64,000 nt of DNA from Colwellia chukchiensis (GCF_002104455.1 NZ_NBOC01000001.1:124001-188000); one strand, 5' to 3'; positions 36,640-45,805 are shown, counted from the stretch's first letter. Numbers and translations are program-made. The notes: generated by a model not told the origin, from the sequence alone.

Positions 36640-39048
36640 CTAGTAATTTAATAAGGTTAATTGGTATTTACTTTCACCTGGTAGGAAGGGCGAGGCTTGT
36701 CCGGTCAGCCAGTTTTCATGCCCGGCCCGGTAATATGGGCTCCAAGGATGGCCTGATTGGCTCGTGGGCATATGAAATATACCCCGTTCTTCATGGCCGG
36801 GCGACACCACCATACGTTGTGAGGCGCCAAATGCCGGTCCTTGCACTCTTGGCATGTAACTGTCGCCGGCTAACTCAACCGCTGGCATATCAAGCCAGTA
36901 GCCAATAAAAGGGATCGCTTTACTTAACGGGTGTTGAATTTTACTGACATTTTGTTTACCCCAAGTGGCGTTTGCTAAACTATCGTTTTTTGTCATTTGC
37001 GCTAAGGTGGTATTTAAGCTCGCGCTTAATAAGGCTGGCCAACTATCATGGCCGCGCCAGAGAAAGTTATCGGGTTGTTGATTGACCAACTGCCATAAAG
37101 GCGTCTCTAATTGGTGGCTGATACTGTTATAGTTGTAGCTTGGGTCAAGCTTAGCCATATGTTCATTAAAAATATCGAACACCTGCTGCTTAACATTGAG
37201 ACGGAAGTTTCGCACTAAGCGATAAGCGACCGAGTCAGTACTGGCGGTTAGCTGCTTATCATAAAGCAGTTCTTTTACCTCTTGCCAATGGGGGTTTTGC
37301 GCTAGCAGGTCATCAGTGAGTAACTGTGTTAGCAGCAAGTCTTGCCAACGGCTTAAAAACTGCGCGCGATCATCCAGTGCAATCTCGAGTAGTGCTGGTT
37401 CATCAAATGTTGGCTTGGCATACAAACTTTGCTTGATTTGCGTGGCACGGGCGCCAATGGCGTAGCCTCCATTACCAATTTTCGCTAACATTTTGCCACC
37501 TACCACACGCGAATTTGCGGTCCACAAGCGCGCATTTTTAGGGTTAATAGCTTTTGGGTATTGTGCTGGGGGTAATAGCCCAAGCCATTGGTGTTCTCCA
37601 TTAGCCCATGATGTTGGAACATCGCCAAACGAAGCGCTGCGCACGGGTATAGGCCCCATAATGCTCCAGCCAATATTGCCTTGCTTATCACCCACTACTA
37701 AGTTTTGTGCTGGCATACCTGCGCGTGGCGCGATGGCGATGGCTTGTTCAACACTGGTTGCGGTTTCAAACTCGCTAATCACCATATTCACCGCCGCTTG
37801 TTCATGCGCTATCCAACGAAAGGCGAGTAGGTTACCTTGATTATCTTTTCCTATCACAGGTCCCCAAATGGTTTCTTTGACGCTAATGTTTACCGCGTCT
37901 TGATCTTTAACGGCAATGATTTGTTTGCGTTCGATAAAGCTTTGATAACCACTTGGCGTTAAATATTGACTGTTGTCGGCGTTGGTTGTTAAGACAATCA
38001 CATCACTCCAATCACCGTAGCTATTGGTAAAGCCCCAAGCAATATTGCCATTACTGCCGACAATAATATTGGGCGTTCCCGGTAATGTCGCACCTGTGAC
38101 TTTGACAGGCTGTTGCTGGTTTTGATATTCAAAAGAGGCTCTAAACCAAGTATTTGGCACTCGAATGCCTAAATGCATGTCATTGGCCACGATAGCGCTG
38201 CCGGTTGTACTGATATTACCGGCAACCGCCCAGTTATTTGAACCGGGAAAGTCTGTTGGGGTAGCTAAGTTTGCTGAGGTGCTCTGGTTAGCGGCTGTTT
38301 TGACCAAGGCGCTTGCGGTAATATCTGCACCGGCCGCAGCAGGCCAAGCCGCTTTTGGCATTGGTGCTGGCGAAAATGTGCTGTCATCTATGGCCGCATC
38401 CCATCGACTGCCTTTTGGGTTGAGAAACGCAAATACTTCTGGGCTCAACAGAGCATGTAATAAACCTAAACTTCGCTCGCGTCTGCCGTCTTGATGTTGC
38501 AGGTCAATGTACATGCTAAATACGGCTAATATGGTGTCTTCTTCTTGCCACTCCACCGGCTCGTGCCGCAGTAATAAGTATTCAAATGGTGCAGCTTTTA
38601 AGTATTTTAAGCCTTGGTTTACTCCGCGCGTATAGGCTTTTAATAGTGCAGCATCAGCGGGAGGGAGTTTTTTGACTATGGTGCTAGCACGATCTCGAAA
38701 GCGGTGACGACGTATATCAGTGTCGTATTGGATTGCCGCGGCGCCAAATAAGCTCGCCAGCTCTCCTGCTGCATTACGACGTAATAAATCCATTTGAAAA
38801 AAACGCTCTTGTGCATGAACAAAGCCTGTTGCTACGGCAACATCTAAACGGTTATCTGCCTTGATGGTGGCGATGCCATGTTGGTCGCGGGTTACCGTAG
38901 CGCTGTTGGATAAGCCGTAAATTGTTCGCATGCCTTCTAGTTGTGGCAAGGCACTGTCAATTTGACTATATAGCCAAGTAAAAAACGTGGCAAGGATAAA
39001 AAGCAGAATAAAAAATAAACTCAGTAGCGTACGTTTTAGGTGTCTCAT
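36640..39048 (-). CDS. Penicillin acylase-family hydrolase
   Basis: An 802-residue Ntn-hydrolase precursor. An N-terminal hydrophobic anchor or signal (residues 8-27) precedes the alpha chain. The motif DFPGSNNWAVAG contains the autoprocessing site: cleavage between Gly269 and Ser270 would free Ser270 as the N-terminal nucleophile of the beta chain. The order signal, alpha, spacer, beta and the length fit the family, which includes beta-lactam acylases and acyl-homoserine lactone acylases. The true substrate cannot be told. It is the first gene of a probable unit with the MAPEG gene. Confidence 0.88.
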   Translation of the reverse strand: MRHLKRTLLSLFFILLFILATFFTWLYSQIDSALPQLEGMRTIYGLSNSATVTRDQHGIATIKADNRLDVAVATGFVHAQERFFQMDLLRRNAAGELASLFGAAAIQYDTDIRRHRFRDRASTIVKKLPPADAALLKAYTRGVNQGLKYLKAAPFEYLLLRHEPVEWQEEDTILAVFSMYIDLQHQDGRRERSLGLLHALLSPEVFAFLNPKGSRWDAAIDDSTFSPAPMPKAAWPAAAGADITASALVKTAANQSTSANLATPTDFPGSNNWAVAGNISTTGSAIVANDMHLGIRVPNTWFRASFEYQNQQQPVKVTGATLPGTPNIIVGSNGNIAWGFTNSYGDWSDVIVLTTNADNSQYLTPSGYQSFIERKQIIAVKDQDAVNISVKETIWGPVIGKDNQGNLLAFRWIAHEQAAVNMVISEFETATSVEQAIAIAPRAGMPAQNLVVGDKQGNIGWSIMGPIPVRSASFGDVPTSWANGEHQWLGLLPPAQYPKAINPKNARLWTANSRVVGGKMLAKIGNGGYAIGARATQIKQSLYAKPTFDEPALLEIALDDRAQFLSRWQDLLLTQLLTDDLLAQNPHWQEVKELLYDKQLTASTDSVAYRLVRNFRLNVKQQVFDIFNEHMAKLDPSYNYNSISHQLETPLWQLVNQQPDNFLWRGHDSWPALLSASLNTTLAQMTKNDSLANATWGKQNVSKIQHPLSKAIPFIGYWLDMPAVELAGDSYMPRVQGPAFGASQRMVVSPGHEERGIFHMPTSQSGHPWSPYYRAGHENWLTGQASPFLPGESKYQLTLLNY

Positions 39049-39419
39049 AAGTGTGTAATATCATCATAGCGATATGCTAGAGTACCTGAAAAATATTCAA
39101 TTTTGAATGGTGATTAATCAGATAGACTACGTCTTTACGTTTGGGAATTATTTCTTTGTATCAGTACCGTATTCTTTTTAGCTTTTCTTAGTTAAACAAT
39201 TGTCATACTTGATTAAGATAGTTGATCAGCTCAGCGTTGAACACGTTGAAAGTCGCTAAAGGCGAGCGCTGCAAGCTGCTTAGGGTTTTAATTTTTTGCG
39301 AGCGCTAAAGTAACATGAAAAATGCTATTTTCATCGACTTGTGATCTTGCTTTGACAATGAAGACCAAAATAGCGCAAGCTAAAATTGGGGCAGTAAAGC
39401 GCACAACAGAGAGATTTTG
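39049..39419. other. Divergent promoter region, acylase/molybdenum hydroxylase
   Basis: About 370 bases with no gene. A short palindrome ATTCAA-TT-TTGAAT occurs at 39095-39108, 47 bases upstream of the acylase start. An exact TTGACA is at about 39354 on the plus strand, but no matching -10 element is seen. Promoters for both flanking genes are expected here. Confidence 0.3.
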
Positions 39420-40052
39420 ATGGCCATTTATCAGCAAGAAGAACTTGCCATTATCGTGCTTGCCGCAGGACAGTCAGCGCGGTTAGGGCAAATGAAACAA
39501 TTAGTTACCATTAATGGTAAAACCTTAGTTGCCCGCCAACTCGAGCAGGCGTTATCGTTAACGAGCGCTGTGTATTGTGTGTTAGGGTTTCAAGCACAGC
39601 AGGTACAAGCGCAAATTGACCATTTGCCAATTCAGACTATTATTAATAGCCAATGGTCAAGCGGTATGGCGTCATCGATAGCCAAAGGGGTTGCAGCGTT
39701 AGCGCCCAACAGTGCAGCAGTTATGTTAGTGTTAGTGGATCAATGGCAACTAACAAGCGCCGATCTTCTGGCTCAGGCCCGATATTGGCAACAGTGCCCG
39801 TCGACTATTATTGTTGCGCAAGATATTAACGCCAGTACTGATCAGCAAAGCATAGGGCCGCCGGTCATTTTTCCACGGCAATACTTTGCACAACTACAAC
39901 AATTACAGGGGCATCAAGGGGCGAAACGATTACTGAAAAAGTATCAAAATAGATTATTAAAAGTGCCACTAGCCCATGCCTTTATCGATTTAGATACACC
40001 AGAACAACTAAATGAATTACATAAAATAATCGGTAATAGCACGGCGCTATAA
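39420..40052 (+). CDS. MocA-like molybdenum cofactor nucleotidyltransferase
   Basis: A 210-residue MobA-like NTP transferase with the signature VLAAGQSARLGQMKQLV near the N-terminus and LVDQW in place of the usual LxDQP metal-binding motif. The place next to an oxidoreductase of the xanthine oxidase family suggests it makes molybdopterin cytosine dinucleotide for that enzyme. I prefer ATG 39420 to the TTG just before it. Third-base and motif features look normal. Downstream by 39 bases is the 2Fe-2S subunit gene, so an operon is likely. Confidence 0.8.
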   Translation: MAIYQQEELAIIVLAAGQSARLGQMKQLVTINGKTLVARQLEQALSLTSAVYCVLGFQAQQVQAQIDHLPIQTIINSQWSSGMASSIAKGVAALAPNSAAVMLVLVDQWQLTSADLLAQARYWQQCPSTIIVAQDINASTDQQSIGPPVIFPRQYFAQLQQLQGHQGAKRLLKKYQNRLLKVPLAHAFIDLDTPEQLNELHKIIGNSTAL

Positions 40053-40091
40053 CTGGAATCACTTTAACATGACTTAGAGGGAAGCAATACC

Positions 40092-40562
40092 ATGATCACC
40101 TTATCGGTTAATGGCAAACAACATCAATTTGACGATGACGGCGACATGCCATTATTGTGGGCATTGAGAGATATTTTAAAATATACCGGTACCAAATATG
40201 GCTGTGGTAAGGGCTTATGTGGTGCTTGTACTGTGCATTTAGATGGTCAACCCATTCGCTCTTGTGTCACGCCAGTGTCGGCTGTAGGGCAGCAAAATAT
40301 CACCACCGTTGAAGGATTGTCAGCGCAAGGTGAGCATGTGGTACAACAAGCTTGGCAACGCTTAAATGTGCCACAATGTGGTTATTGTCAGTCAGGGCAA
40401 ATTATGTCGGCGGTGGCATTGCTAGCGCGCAATGCACAACCTAGCGACCAAGATATAGAGCAAGCCATGAGCGGCAATATTTGTCGCTGTGGTACTTATC
40501 AAAGAATCAAGGCCGCTATTCATCATGCCGCAGATTTAGCCACAGAAATCAAAGGAAGCTGA
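40092..40562 (+). CDS. 2Fe-2S subunit of a molybdenum hydroxylase (IorA-like)
   Basis: A 156-residue electron-transfer subunit. The plant-type ferredoxin motif [15 protein letters not shown] holds the first cluster. [10 protein letters not shown] and CRCGTYQRI, in a helical C-terminal domain, hold the second. This is the small subunit of isoquinoline 1-oxidoreductase or aldehyde oxidase-like enzymes, which feeds electrons from the Mo site to the acceptor. GAGGGAAG precedes the ATG. It stops three bases before the large subunit gene. Confidence 0.92.
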   Translation: MITLSVNGKQHQFDDDGDMPLLWALRDILKYTGTKYGCGKGLCGACTVHLDGQPIRSCVTPVSAVGQQNITTVEGLSAQGEHVVQQAWQRLNVPQCGYCQSGQIMSAVALLARNAQPSDQDIEQAMSGNICRCGTYQRIKAAIHHAADLATEIKGS

Positions 40563-40564
40563 AG

Positions 40565-42820
40565 ATGAAATATATTGAAAATGTCAGCCGCCGAGGCTTT
40601 TTAAAAAAACTGGGCATCAGCTCAAGCGCCTTGGTGTTAGGCGTGCAATTACCGTCTATGCTCACTATCCCGAAGGCATTAGCAGCGGTGACCAACACTG
40701 GCCAGTTTGCCCCTAATGTCTATGTGCAAATTGGTAGCGACAACATTGTTAGCATTGTTGTGCATCGCTCTGAAATGGGCCAAGGGATCAGAACCAGTAT
40801 TCCCATGATAGTAGCCGACGAACTTGGCGCCGACTGGCAGCAAATAAAAGTTGTACAAGGGCTAGGGGATAAAAAGTATGGCAGTCAAAACACAGATGGT
40901 TCGCGCTCTGTCAGGCGTTTTTATCAACCGTTACGAGAAGCCGGCGCTGCGGCGCGCATGATGTTACAACAAGCAGCGGCCCAGCAATGGCAAGTGGATG
41001 TCAGTGAAACCTATGCGAAAAATAACACCATAGTGCATAAAAATACCGGCCAAACCATAGCATTTTCTGCTTTAGTGGCCCGTGCCAGTCAGCTCGCCGT
41101 TCCTGAAACCGCCAGTTTAGTACTGAAAGCGAAAAAAGATTTCAATTTTATCGGCAAATCCAACGTTGCCTTAGTCGATGGTAAAAATATTGCCACAGGT
41201 GCCACCACTTATGGCTTTGATGTTGAACTCGACAATATGCAATATGCCGTGATCGCCAGACCGCCAGTGCTAGGGGCAACAGTTAAGTCGTACAATGCTC
41301 AAGCGGCTAAAGCTATTACTGGGGTTATTGATGTGGTGCAAATGCCTGATTTAGTCGAGCCAGCTGTATTTAAGCCTTTAGGAGGTGTTGCTGTGATCGC
41401 AAAAAACACTTGGGCGGCAATGCAGGGGCGTGCTGCTTTAGCGATAGAGTGGACTGACAGTGTCCATAGTGGCTATAACAGTGCGAGTTATAAAATAGCC
41501 TTGGCTGAAAGTTGCGACAAGCCGGCAAAAATTATTCGTCGCAAAGGTGATGTTGGGAAAGCCTTAGCTGAAGCTAAACAAGTGATAACTAGCGCTTATT
41601 ATGTACCTGAGCTGATTCATGTTCCTATGGAGCCACCGGCGGCTGCAGCGCACTTTCATGATGGTGTGTTTGATATTTGGGCCTGCACGCAAACCCCGCA
41701 ATCGGCACAAGCGACTGTCGCGCAAATAACTGGCGTCGCCCCAGAGCAGGTCAATATAAATGTCACCTTACTAGGTGGTGGCTTTGGTCGAAAATCTAAA
41801 CCTGATTTTATTGTGGAAGCAGCCTTGTTATCAAAGCAATTACAGGTGCCGATCCGAGTAATGTGGAGTCGCGAAGATGAAATTCAAAACGGCTATTATC
41901 ATGCGGTGAGTTACCAAAAGCTGGTTGCCGGTATTGACGAGAACAACCAAGTATCTGCTTGGCAGCACCACGCTGCCGAGCCGCCAATTGCGTCAACCTT
42001 TAGTCAGGGCGCTGATTTAATTGGCTCAGAAGCCGACCTAGGCTTGATCGATATGCCCTATGATATTGCCAATGTCAGTTGTGGTATTGGTAAAGCGCCA
42101 GCACATACCCGTATTGGCTGGATGCGCTCAGTAACCAATATCAATCACGCCTTTGCCCTGTGTTCATTTGTTGACGAACTTGCCAATGCCAGAGGCATGG
42201 ATAGTAAAGACAACCTCATTGCCATGCTTGGTGCGGATCGGAAAATTGATTTATCACAGCAACAGGCCCAATACGGTAATTACGGCGAAAGTTTAGCGCA
42301 GTTCCCGATTGATACTGCCCGCATGAAAGCGGTGATTGAAAAAGTTGCCACCATGGCCAACTGGCAGCGTAAGCGAGCAAAAGGTCATGGTTTAGGTATC
42401 GCCATGCATCGAAGCTTTGTCAGTTATGTTGCTTGTGTTGTGGAAGTGGTGGAAGACAGCGCAGGCAAAATTAAAGTGACTGATGTTTGGATCGCCGTAG
42501 ATTGTGGTTTAGCGGTTAATCCAGAGCGCATTCGTTCACAAATGGAGGGCGCAGCTATCTTTGGCTTATCATTAGCTTTTTACAGTGAGTTAAGTGCGAA
42601 AGATGGGGCAATAGAGCAAAGTAACTTTGATAATTATCAAATCGCGCGTTATGCTGACACGCCAACCACGCATGTCGAGATTATCGACAGTGACGCACCA
42701 CCAGGGGGCGTAGGCGAGCCTGGTGTACCACCGATAGCACCCGCTATCACTAATGCCATTTTTAATGCCACAGGCAAACGTTATCGAGAGCTACCCTTGA
42801 AACAATATGGTATTGTTTAA
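40565..42820 (+). CDS. Molybdopterin-binding subunit of a molybdenum hydroxylase (IorB-like)
   Basis: A 751-residue catalytic subunit of the isoquinoline 1-oxidoreductase beta type. It begins with a Tat signal (SRRGFLKKLGISSSALVLG), so the folded enzyme with its cofactor is exported to the periplasm. HRSEMGQGIRTSIPMIVADELG and TLLGGGFGRKSKPDF are Mo-cofactor regions, and the C-terminal PPGGVGEPGVPPIAPAITNA contains the conserved active-site Glu. The frame opens earlier (40481), but the ATG at 40565 has AGGAAG before it and starts just ahead of the Tat motif. The substrate is unknown; aldehydes or N-heterocycles are likely. Confidence 0.9.
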   Translation: MKYIENVSRRGFLKKLGISSSALVLGVQLPSMLTIPKALAAVTNTGQFAPNVYVQIGSDNIVSIVVHRSEMGQGIRTSIPMIVADELGADWQQIKVVQGLGDKKYGSQNTDGSRSVRRFYQPLREAGAAARMMLQQAAAQQWQVDVSETYAKNNTIVHKNTGQTIAFSALVARASQLAVPETASLVLKAKKDFNFIGKSNVALVDGKNIATGATTYGFDVELDNMQYAVIARPPVLGATVKSYNAQAAKAITGVIDVVQMPDLVEPAVFKPLGGVAVIAKNTWAAMQGRAALAIEWTDSVHSGYNSASYKIALAESCDKPAKIIRRKGDVGKALAEAKQVITSAYYVPELIHVPMEPPAAAAHFHDGVFDIWACTQTPQSAQATVAQITGVAPEQVNINVTLLGGGFGRKSKPDFIVEAALLSKQLQVPIRVMWSREDEIQNGYYHAVSYQKLVAGIDENNQVSAWQHHAAEPPIASTFSQGADLIGSEADLGLIDMPYDIANVSCGIGKAPAHTRIGWMRSVTNINHAFALCSFVDELANARGMDSKDNLIAMLGADRKIDLSQQQAQYGNYGESLAQFPIDTARMKAVIEKVATMANWQRKRAKGHGLGIAMHRSFVSYVACVVEVVEDSAGKIKVTDVWIAVDCGLAVNPERIRSQMEGAAIFGLSLAFYSELSAKDGAIEQSNFDNYQIARYADTPTTHVEIIDSDAPPGGVGEPGVPPIAPAITNAIFNATGKRYRELPLKQYGIV

Positions 42821-42872
42821 GTTATTAAATAAAAAAATTAATATTTAATGCGGATACCCTGATAGACTGAAT

Positions 42873-42901
42873 AAAAAAGTAGCTATGATAGCTACTTTTT
42901 T
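42873..42901 (+). terminator. Rho-independent terminator after the Mo hydroxylase operon
   Basis: An A tract, GTAGCTA, TGA loop, TAGCTAC and a T tract; near-symmetric and strong. Confidence 0.9.
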
Positions 42902-42974
42902 AATGGCTACTGTAATCTCAGTAATGACCTGATAAAATAGCGACCATATCTCATTTTAGTCAATAGGATTTAAC

Positions 42975-43526
42975 ATGGCCTCGTTACAAGAGCAGTTGCT
43001 AAAAGCCGGTTTAACCACTAAACAAAAAGCGCGACAAGCCAATACTGACAAACGCAAAAGCTCCAAGCAAAAGCGTAGTGGCGTAAAAGTAGCAGCGAGT
43101 TTACAAGAGCAGGTAAAACAAGAGCTTGAGCTAGCCAAACAAGAAAAGTTAGCGCGTGATACTGCGTTAAATAATGAAAAAAAACAAGCGTTACAAGCCA
43201 AAGAGCAACGCTTGAGAATTTTGCAAATATTACAACACCATCAAGTGACGAATGTCAGCGGTGATACCGAGTACAACTATACTTTCAACAATAAAATTAA
43301 AAAGCTGTTACTTGATGAGGTGAGTCATAAAGCGCTCGTCAATGGCCGTTTAGCGTTATGCGGTATGGATGATACGACCTATATAGTTACCGCTGAAACC
43401 GCCGATAAAGTTGCCAGTTTAGATACCCGTGTGGTGTTAGTGCAAAATACCAAAGTCGACGACGAATCCCTTGCCGATGACGACCCTTACGCTGAGTTTC
43501 AAATACCTGATGATTTAATGTGGTAA
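42975..43526 (+). CDS. DUF2058 protein (YaiL-like)
   Basis: A 183-residue cytoplasmic protein with a highly charged helical N-terminal half (Lys/Gln/Glu-rich, about 1-75, probably coiled coil) and a compact C-terminal part (NYTFNNKIKKLLLDE ... LCGMDDTTYIVTAETADKVA). It ends in an acidic tail with DDLMW. This matches the DUF2058/YaiL family, described as nucleoprotein- or polynucleotide-associated. The role is unknown. ATG is preceded by AGGA. It stands alone between two terminator or repeat regions. Confidence 0.85.
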   Translation: MASLQEQLLKAGLTTKQKARQANTDKRKSSKQKRSGVKVAASLQEQVKQELELAKQEKLARDTALNNEKKQALQAKEQRLRILQILQHHQVTNVSGDTEYNYTFNNKIKKLLLDEVSHKALVNGRLALCGMDDTTYIVTAETADKVASLDTRVVLVQNTKVDDESLADDDPYAEFQIPDDLMW

Positions 43527-43575
43527 TGCGTAGCTAACAAGCCTGTTGCTCGTTAGCTATTAGCAGAAATTTTTT

Positions 43576-43617
43576 AACACAAATCACTTAACACAAATCA
43601 CTTAACACAAATCACTT
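43576..43617. repeat. Three perfect 14-bp tandem repeats
   Basis: The unit AACACAAATCACTT occurs three times without change, and the start of a fourth (AAC) follows. The array lies between the DUF2058 gene and the glutaredoxin-like gene, 21 bases before the latter's ATG, where its promoter or leader should be. Confidence 0.95.
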
Positions 43618-43638
43618 AACAGAGAGTTACTTTTTACT

Positions 43639-44007
43639 ATGTTTTTAATTCGTTGGCCAATTGGTCGTTTAATATTATTGTTAAATTTTATCTTTTCTCC
43701 ACGCGCACCAAAACGCTCAGCACAGCAACAACAAGCCGTTGATGCCAGCACAGCACATTTAAGTTTATATCAACTACCCGCCTGCCCGTTTTGTGTGAAA
43801 ACACGCCGAGCGATAAAACGTTTTGGTTTAAATATTGAATTACGCAATATCAATCAACAGCCCGAATATAGAGAAGAACTGATCCGTGAAGGGGGCAAAA
43901 GAACCGTGCCTTGCTTAAAAATTTGCCATGAAGACCAAAGTGTTACTTGGCTTTATGAGTCAAATGATATTATTGATTATTTAGCGAAGTTTGCCCCGAA
44001 AAGCTGA
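43639..44007 (+). CDS. Glutaredoxin-like protein with N-terminal membrane anchor
   Basis: A 122-residue protein. Residues 1-20 are hydrophobic and could anchor it to the membrane. The glutaredoxin/GST-N domain follows, with the dithiol motif CPFC (LPACPFCVKTRRAIKRFG) and the cis-proline segment RTVPCLKI. It ends DIIDYLAKFAPKS, as in glutathione S-transferase N-domains. It probably reduces disulfides with glutathione, or binds it; gshA is also in this window. It lies 81 bases upstream of msrPQ, on the same strand. Confidence 0.85.
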   Translation: MFLIRWPIGRLILLLNFIFSPRAPKRSAQQQQAVDASTAHLSLYQLPACPFCVKTRRAIKRFGLNIELRNINQQPEYREELIREGGKRTVPCLKICHEDQSVTWLYESNDIIDYLAKFAPKS

Positions 44008-44030
44008 ACCCTCGCAGATTAATTTGAAGT

Positions 44031-44089
44031 TTTTTACCTCTAAAGGGGTCTATCTATCACAAGATAGGGTGATCACTTAGAGGTAAAAA
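44031..44089 (+). promoter_or_regulatory. Long-range hairpin over the msrP ribosome binding site
   Basis: TTTTTACCTCTAA (44031-44043) and TTAGAGGTAAAAA (44077-44089) form a 13-bp perfect inverted repeat. The right arm contains the AGAGG ribosome binding site of msrP and ends on the A of its ATG. An inner hairpin, CTATCT/AGATAG (44050-44055/44062-44067), would bring the arms together. T or U tracts do not follow the stem, so it is not a terminator. In RNA it would hide the ribosome binding site. Confidence 0.6.
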
Positions 44090-45090
44090 TGTTAATTAAG
44101 CACATAAAAAGCAGCACATTGTCTGAACATGAGGTTACCGATGAGGCGACTTACCTCAACAGACGTCAACTTTTAAAGCAATTTGGCTATTTAGGCGCAG
44201 CAAGTTTATTAGCGCAATCGATGCCAGCGCAAAGCTTGGATTTTTTTAGTAACCCAAAAACTCACTTTCAACGCCATGACTTAGCTTATCAACAGGCCGC
44301 TGATACTCAGCAAGTACTGACCCCCGAAGCGAAAATTATTTCCCATAACAACTTTTACGAGTTTGGCACCAGCAAAAGCGATCCTATGGACAATAGTCAA
44401 ACATTTAAGGTTAATCCATGGCAGCTAAGCATCTCTGGAGCGGTAGATAAACCTTATGTTCTCGATTACGATCAGCTATTTCGGCAATTTCCGTTAGAAG
44501 AGCGTATATATCGCTTACGCTGTGTTGAAGCTTGGTCTATGGTTATTCCTTGGCTTGGATTTCCATTGGCACAGCTAATAAAAAAAGCCGCACCTACCTC
44601 ACGGGCCAAATTTGTTGCCTTTGAAACCTTATATGATCCCAAGCAAATGCCAGGTCAAGCCAGTCGGCGTATTGGTGGTGGTATCGATTACCCTTACCGC
44701 GAGGGGCTGCGCATTGATGAAGCCATGCATCCCTTAACTTTTCTCGCGGTTGGCTTATACGGCAAAACGCTGCCGCCACAAAATGGTGCGCCAATTCGCT
44801 TGGTGGTGCCCTGGAAATACGGCTTTAAAAGCATTAAGTCGATTGTTGGCATTAAGTTGGTTGAGCGGCAACCGCCAACCACATGGAATATGCTTGCAGC
44901 TCATGAATACGGCTTTTATGCCAATGTGAACCCTGAGGTAGATCATCCACGTTGGAGCCAAGCGAGTGAGCGCCGACTGACCACAGGGGGCTTATTAGCG
45001 CGCAATCGTATCGCGACCTTGCCGTTTAATGGTTATGGTGAAGAAGTTGCCAAGCTATATAAAAATATGGATTTAAGGAAGTATTTCTAG
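44089..45090 (+). CDS. msrP: Protein-methionine-sulfoxide reductase catalytic subunit MsrP
   Basis: A 333-residue periplasmic molybdoenzyme (YedY). The N-terminus holds a twin-arginine signal (LNRRQLLKQFGYLGAASLLAQS). The segment YRLRCVEAWSMVIPWLG contains Cys145, the expected Mo ligand. VPWKYGFKSIKSIV and WNMLAAHEYGFYANVNP are conserved family blocks. It repairs oxidised methionines in envelope proteins, using electrons from MsrQ. Its stop codon overlaps the start of msrQ by one base. Translation start is in a hairpin (listed separately). Confidence 0.96.
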   Translation: MLIKHIKSSTLSEHEVTDEATYLNRRQLLKQFGYLGAASLLAQSMPAQSLDFFSNPKTHFQRHDLAYQQAADTQQVLTPEAKIISHNNFYEFGTSKSDPMDNSQTFKVNPWQLSISGAVDKPYVLDYDQLFRQFPLEERIYRLRCVEAWSMVIPWLGFPLAQLIKKAAPTSRAKFVAFETLYDPKQMPGQASRRIGGGIDYPYREGLRIDEAMHPLTFLAVGLYGKTLPPQNGAPIRLVVPWKYGFKSIKSIVGIKLVERQPPTTWNMLAAHEYGFYANVNPEVDHPRWSQASERRLTTGGLLARNRIATLPFNGYGEEVAKLYKNMDLRKYF

Positions 45091-45728
45091 TGTCAAGTGA
45101 TGCCAAGAACACTGCAATCTTCACCGTTAAAGCACAGCGGTTACGCCGGCGGGTTTGGCTGCTTAAACTTGTGATTCATTGCGCTGCTTTGCTGCCGTTA
45201 CTGGCAATATATAGCTTAGCCTTTGCTGATCAATTAGGGGCGGATCCGGTGAAAGCAGTGATGCACTTTACCGGCATTGGCGGTTTTAATTTATTGCTGT
45301 TGACGTTGACAGTGACACCGTTGGCGAAAACATTTCGTGCCGGCTATTTACTGAAAGTTAGGCGTTTACTCGGCTTGTACAGCTTTAGTTATGGTTTGTG
45401 CCATGTGCTGAGTTTTTTAGCGTTTGAAGTGCAATTTGACTGGCGGTTATTTGTTGCAGAAATTATCGATAGGCCCTATATCACGATCGGCATGACAGCT
45501 TTCACAATACTACTCGCCTTAGCTATTACTTCGGTCAGCGCTTTACAGAACAAGTTAGGGAAAAACTGGCAAAAGTTACATAATTTTGTTTATGTAGCGG
45601 CGCTGCTAATCGCATGGCATTTTTATTGGTCCGTCAAAAGCAATATAGTCGAGCCACTCATTTATTTGCTGATGGTACTGGTGTTGTTGAGCTTGCGTAA
45701 ACAGAAGATTAGTCGCTGGTTGCGTTAA
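45090..45728 (+). CDS. msrQ: Heme-binding membrane subunit MsrQ
   Basis: A 212-residue inner-membrane protein (YedZ) with six hydrophobic segments of the ferric reductase-like fold. Histidines in YGLCHVLSF and LHNFVYVAALLIAWHFYW are positioned to bind heme. It passes electrons from the respiratory chain to MsrP. GTG start, overlapping the msrP stop, so translation is coupled. It is the last gene of the unit. Confidence 0.93.
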   Translation: MSSDAKNTAIFTVKAQRLRRRVWLLKLVIHCAALLPLLAIYSLAFADQLGADPVKAVMHFTGIGGFNLLLLTLTVTPLAKTFRAGYLLKVRRLLGLYSFSYGLCHVLSFLAFEVQFDWRLFVAEIIDRPYITIGMTAFTILLALAITSVSALQNKLGKNWQKLHNFVYVAALLIAWHFYWSVKSNIVEPLIYLLMVLVLLSLRKQKISRWLR

Positions 45729-45751
45729 AGAGCTCATAACTTAAGCCGTGA

Positions 45752-45791
45752 TAAACAAGCGCGTCATACTCTTGCTGCGCGCTTGCCTTGT
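45752..45791. terminator. Hairpin between msrQ and the parvulin gene
   Basis: CAAGCGCG (45756-45763) faces CGCGCTTG (45778-45785), flanked by AACA and TTGTT, with TTCTTTAATA following on the plus strand. It sits between convergent genes. Confidence 0.55.
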
Positions 45792-45805
45792 TCTTTAATA
45801 GGTAT

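Noticed and set aside
39095-39108. ATTCAA-TT-TTGAAT palindrome as a third copy of the glyoxylate-locus operator
   Set aside because: Arms resemble ATTCA/TGAAT, but the spacing is four instead of five and the adjoining bases differ; likely chance in AT-rich DNA.
43576-43617. Short direct repeats that might be a CRISPR remnant
   Set aside because: Units are only 14 bases, directly adjacent with no spacers, and no cas genes are present.
44031-44089. Terminator of the glutaredoxin-like gene
   Set aside because: The T run lies before the stem, not after it, and the stem ends on the msrP start codon.
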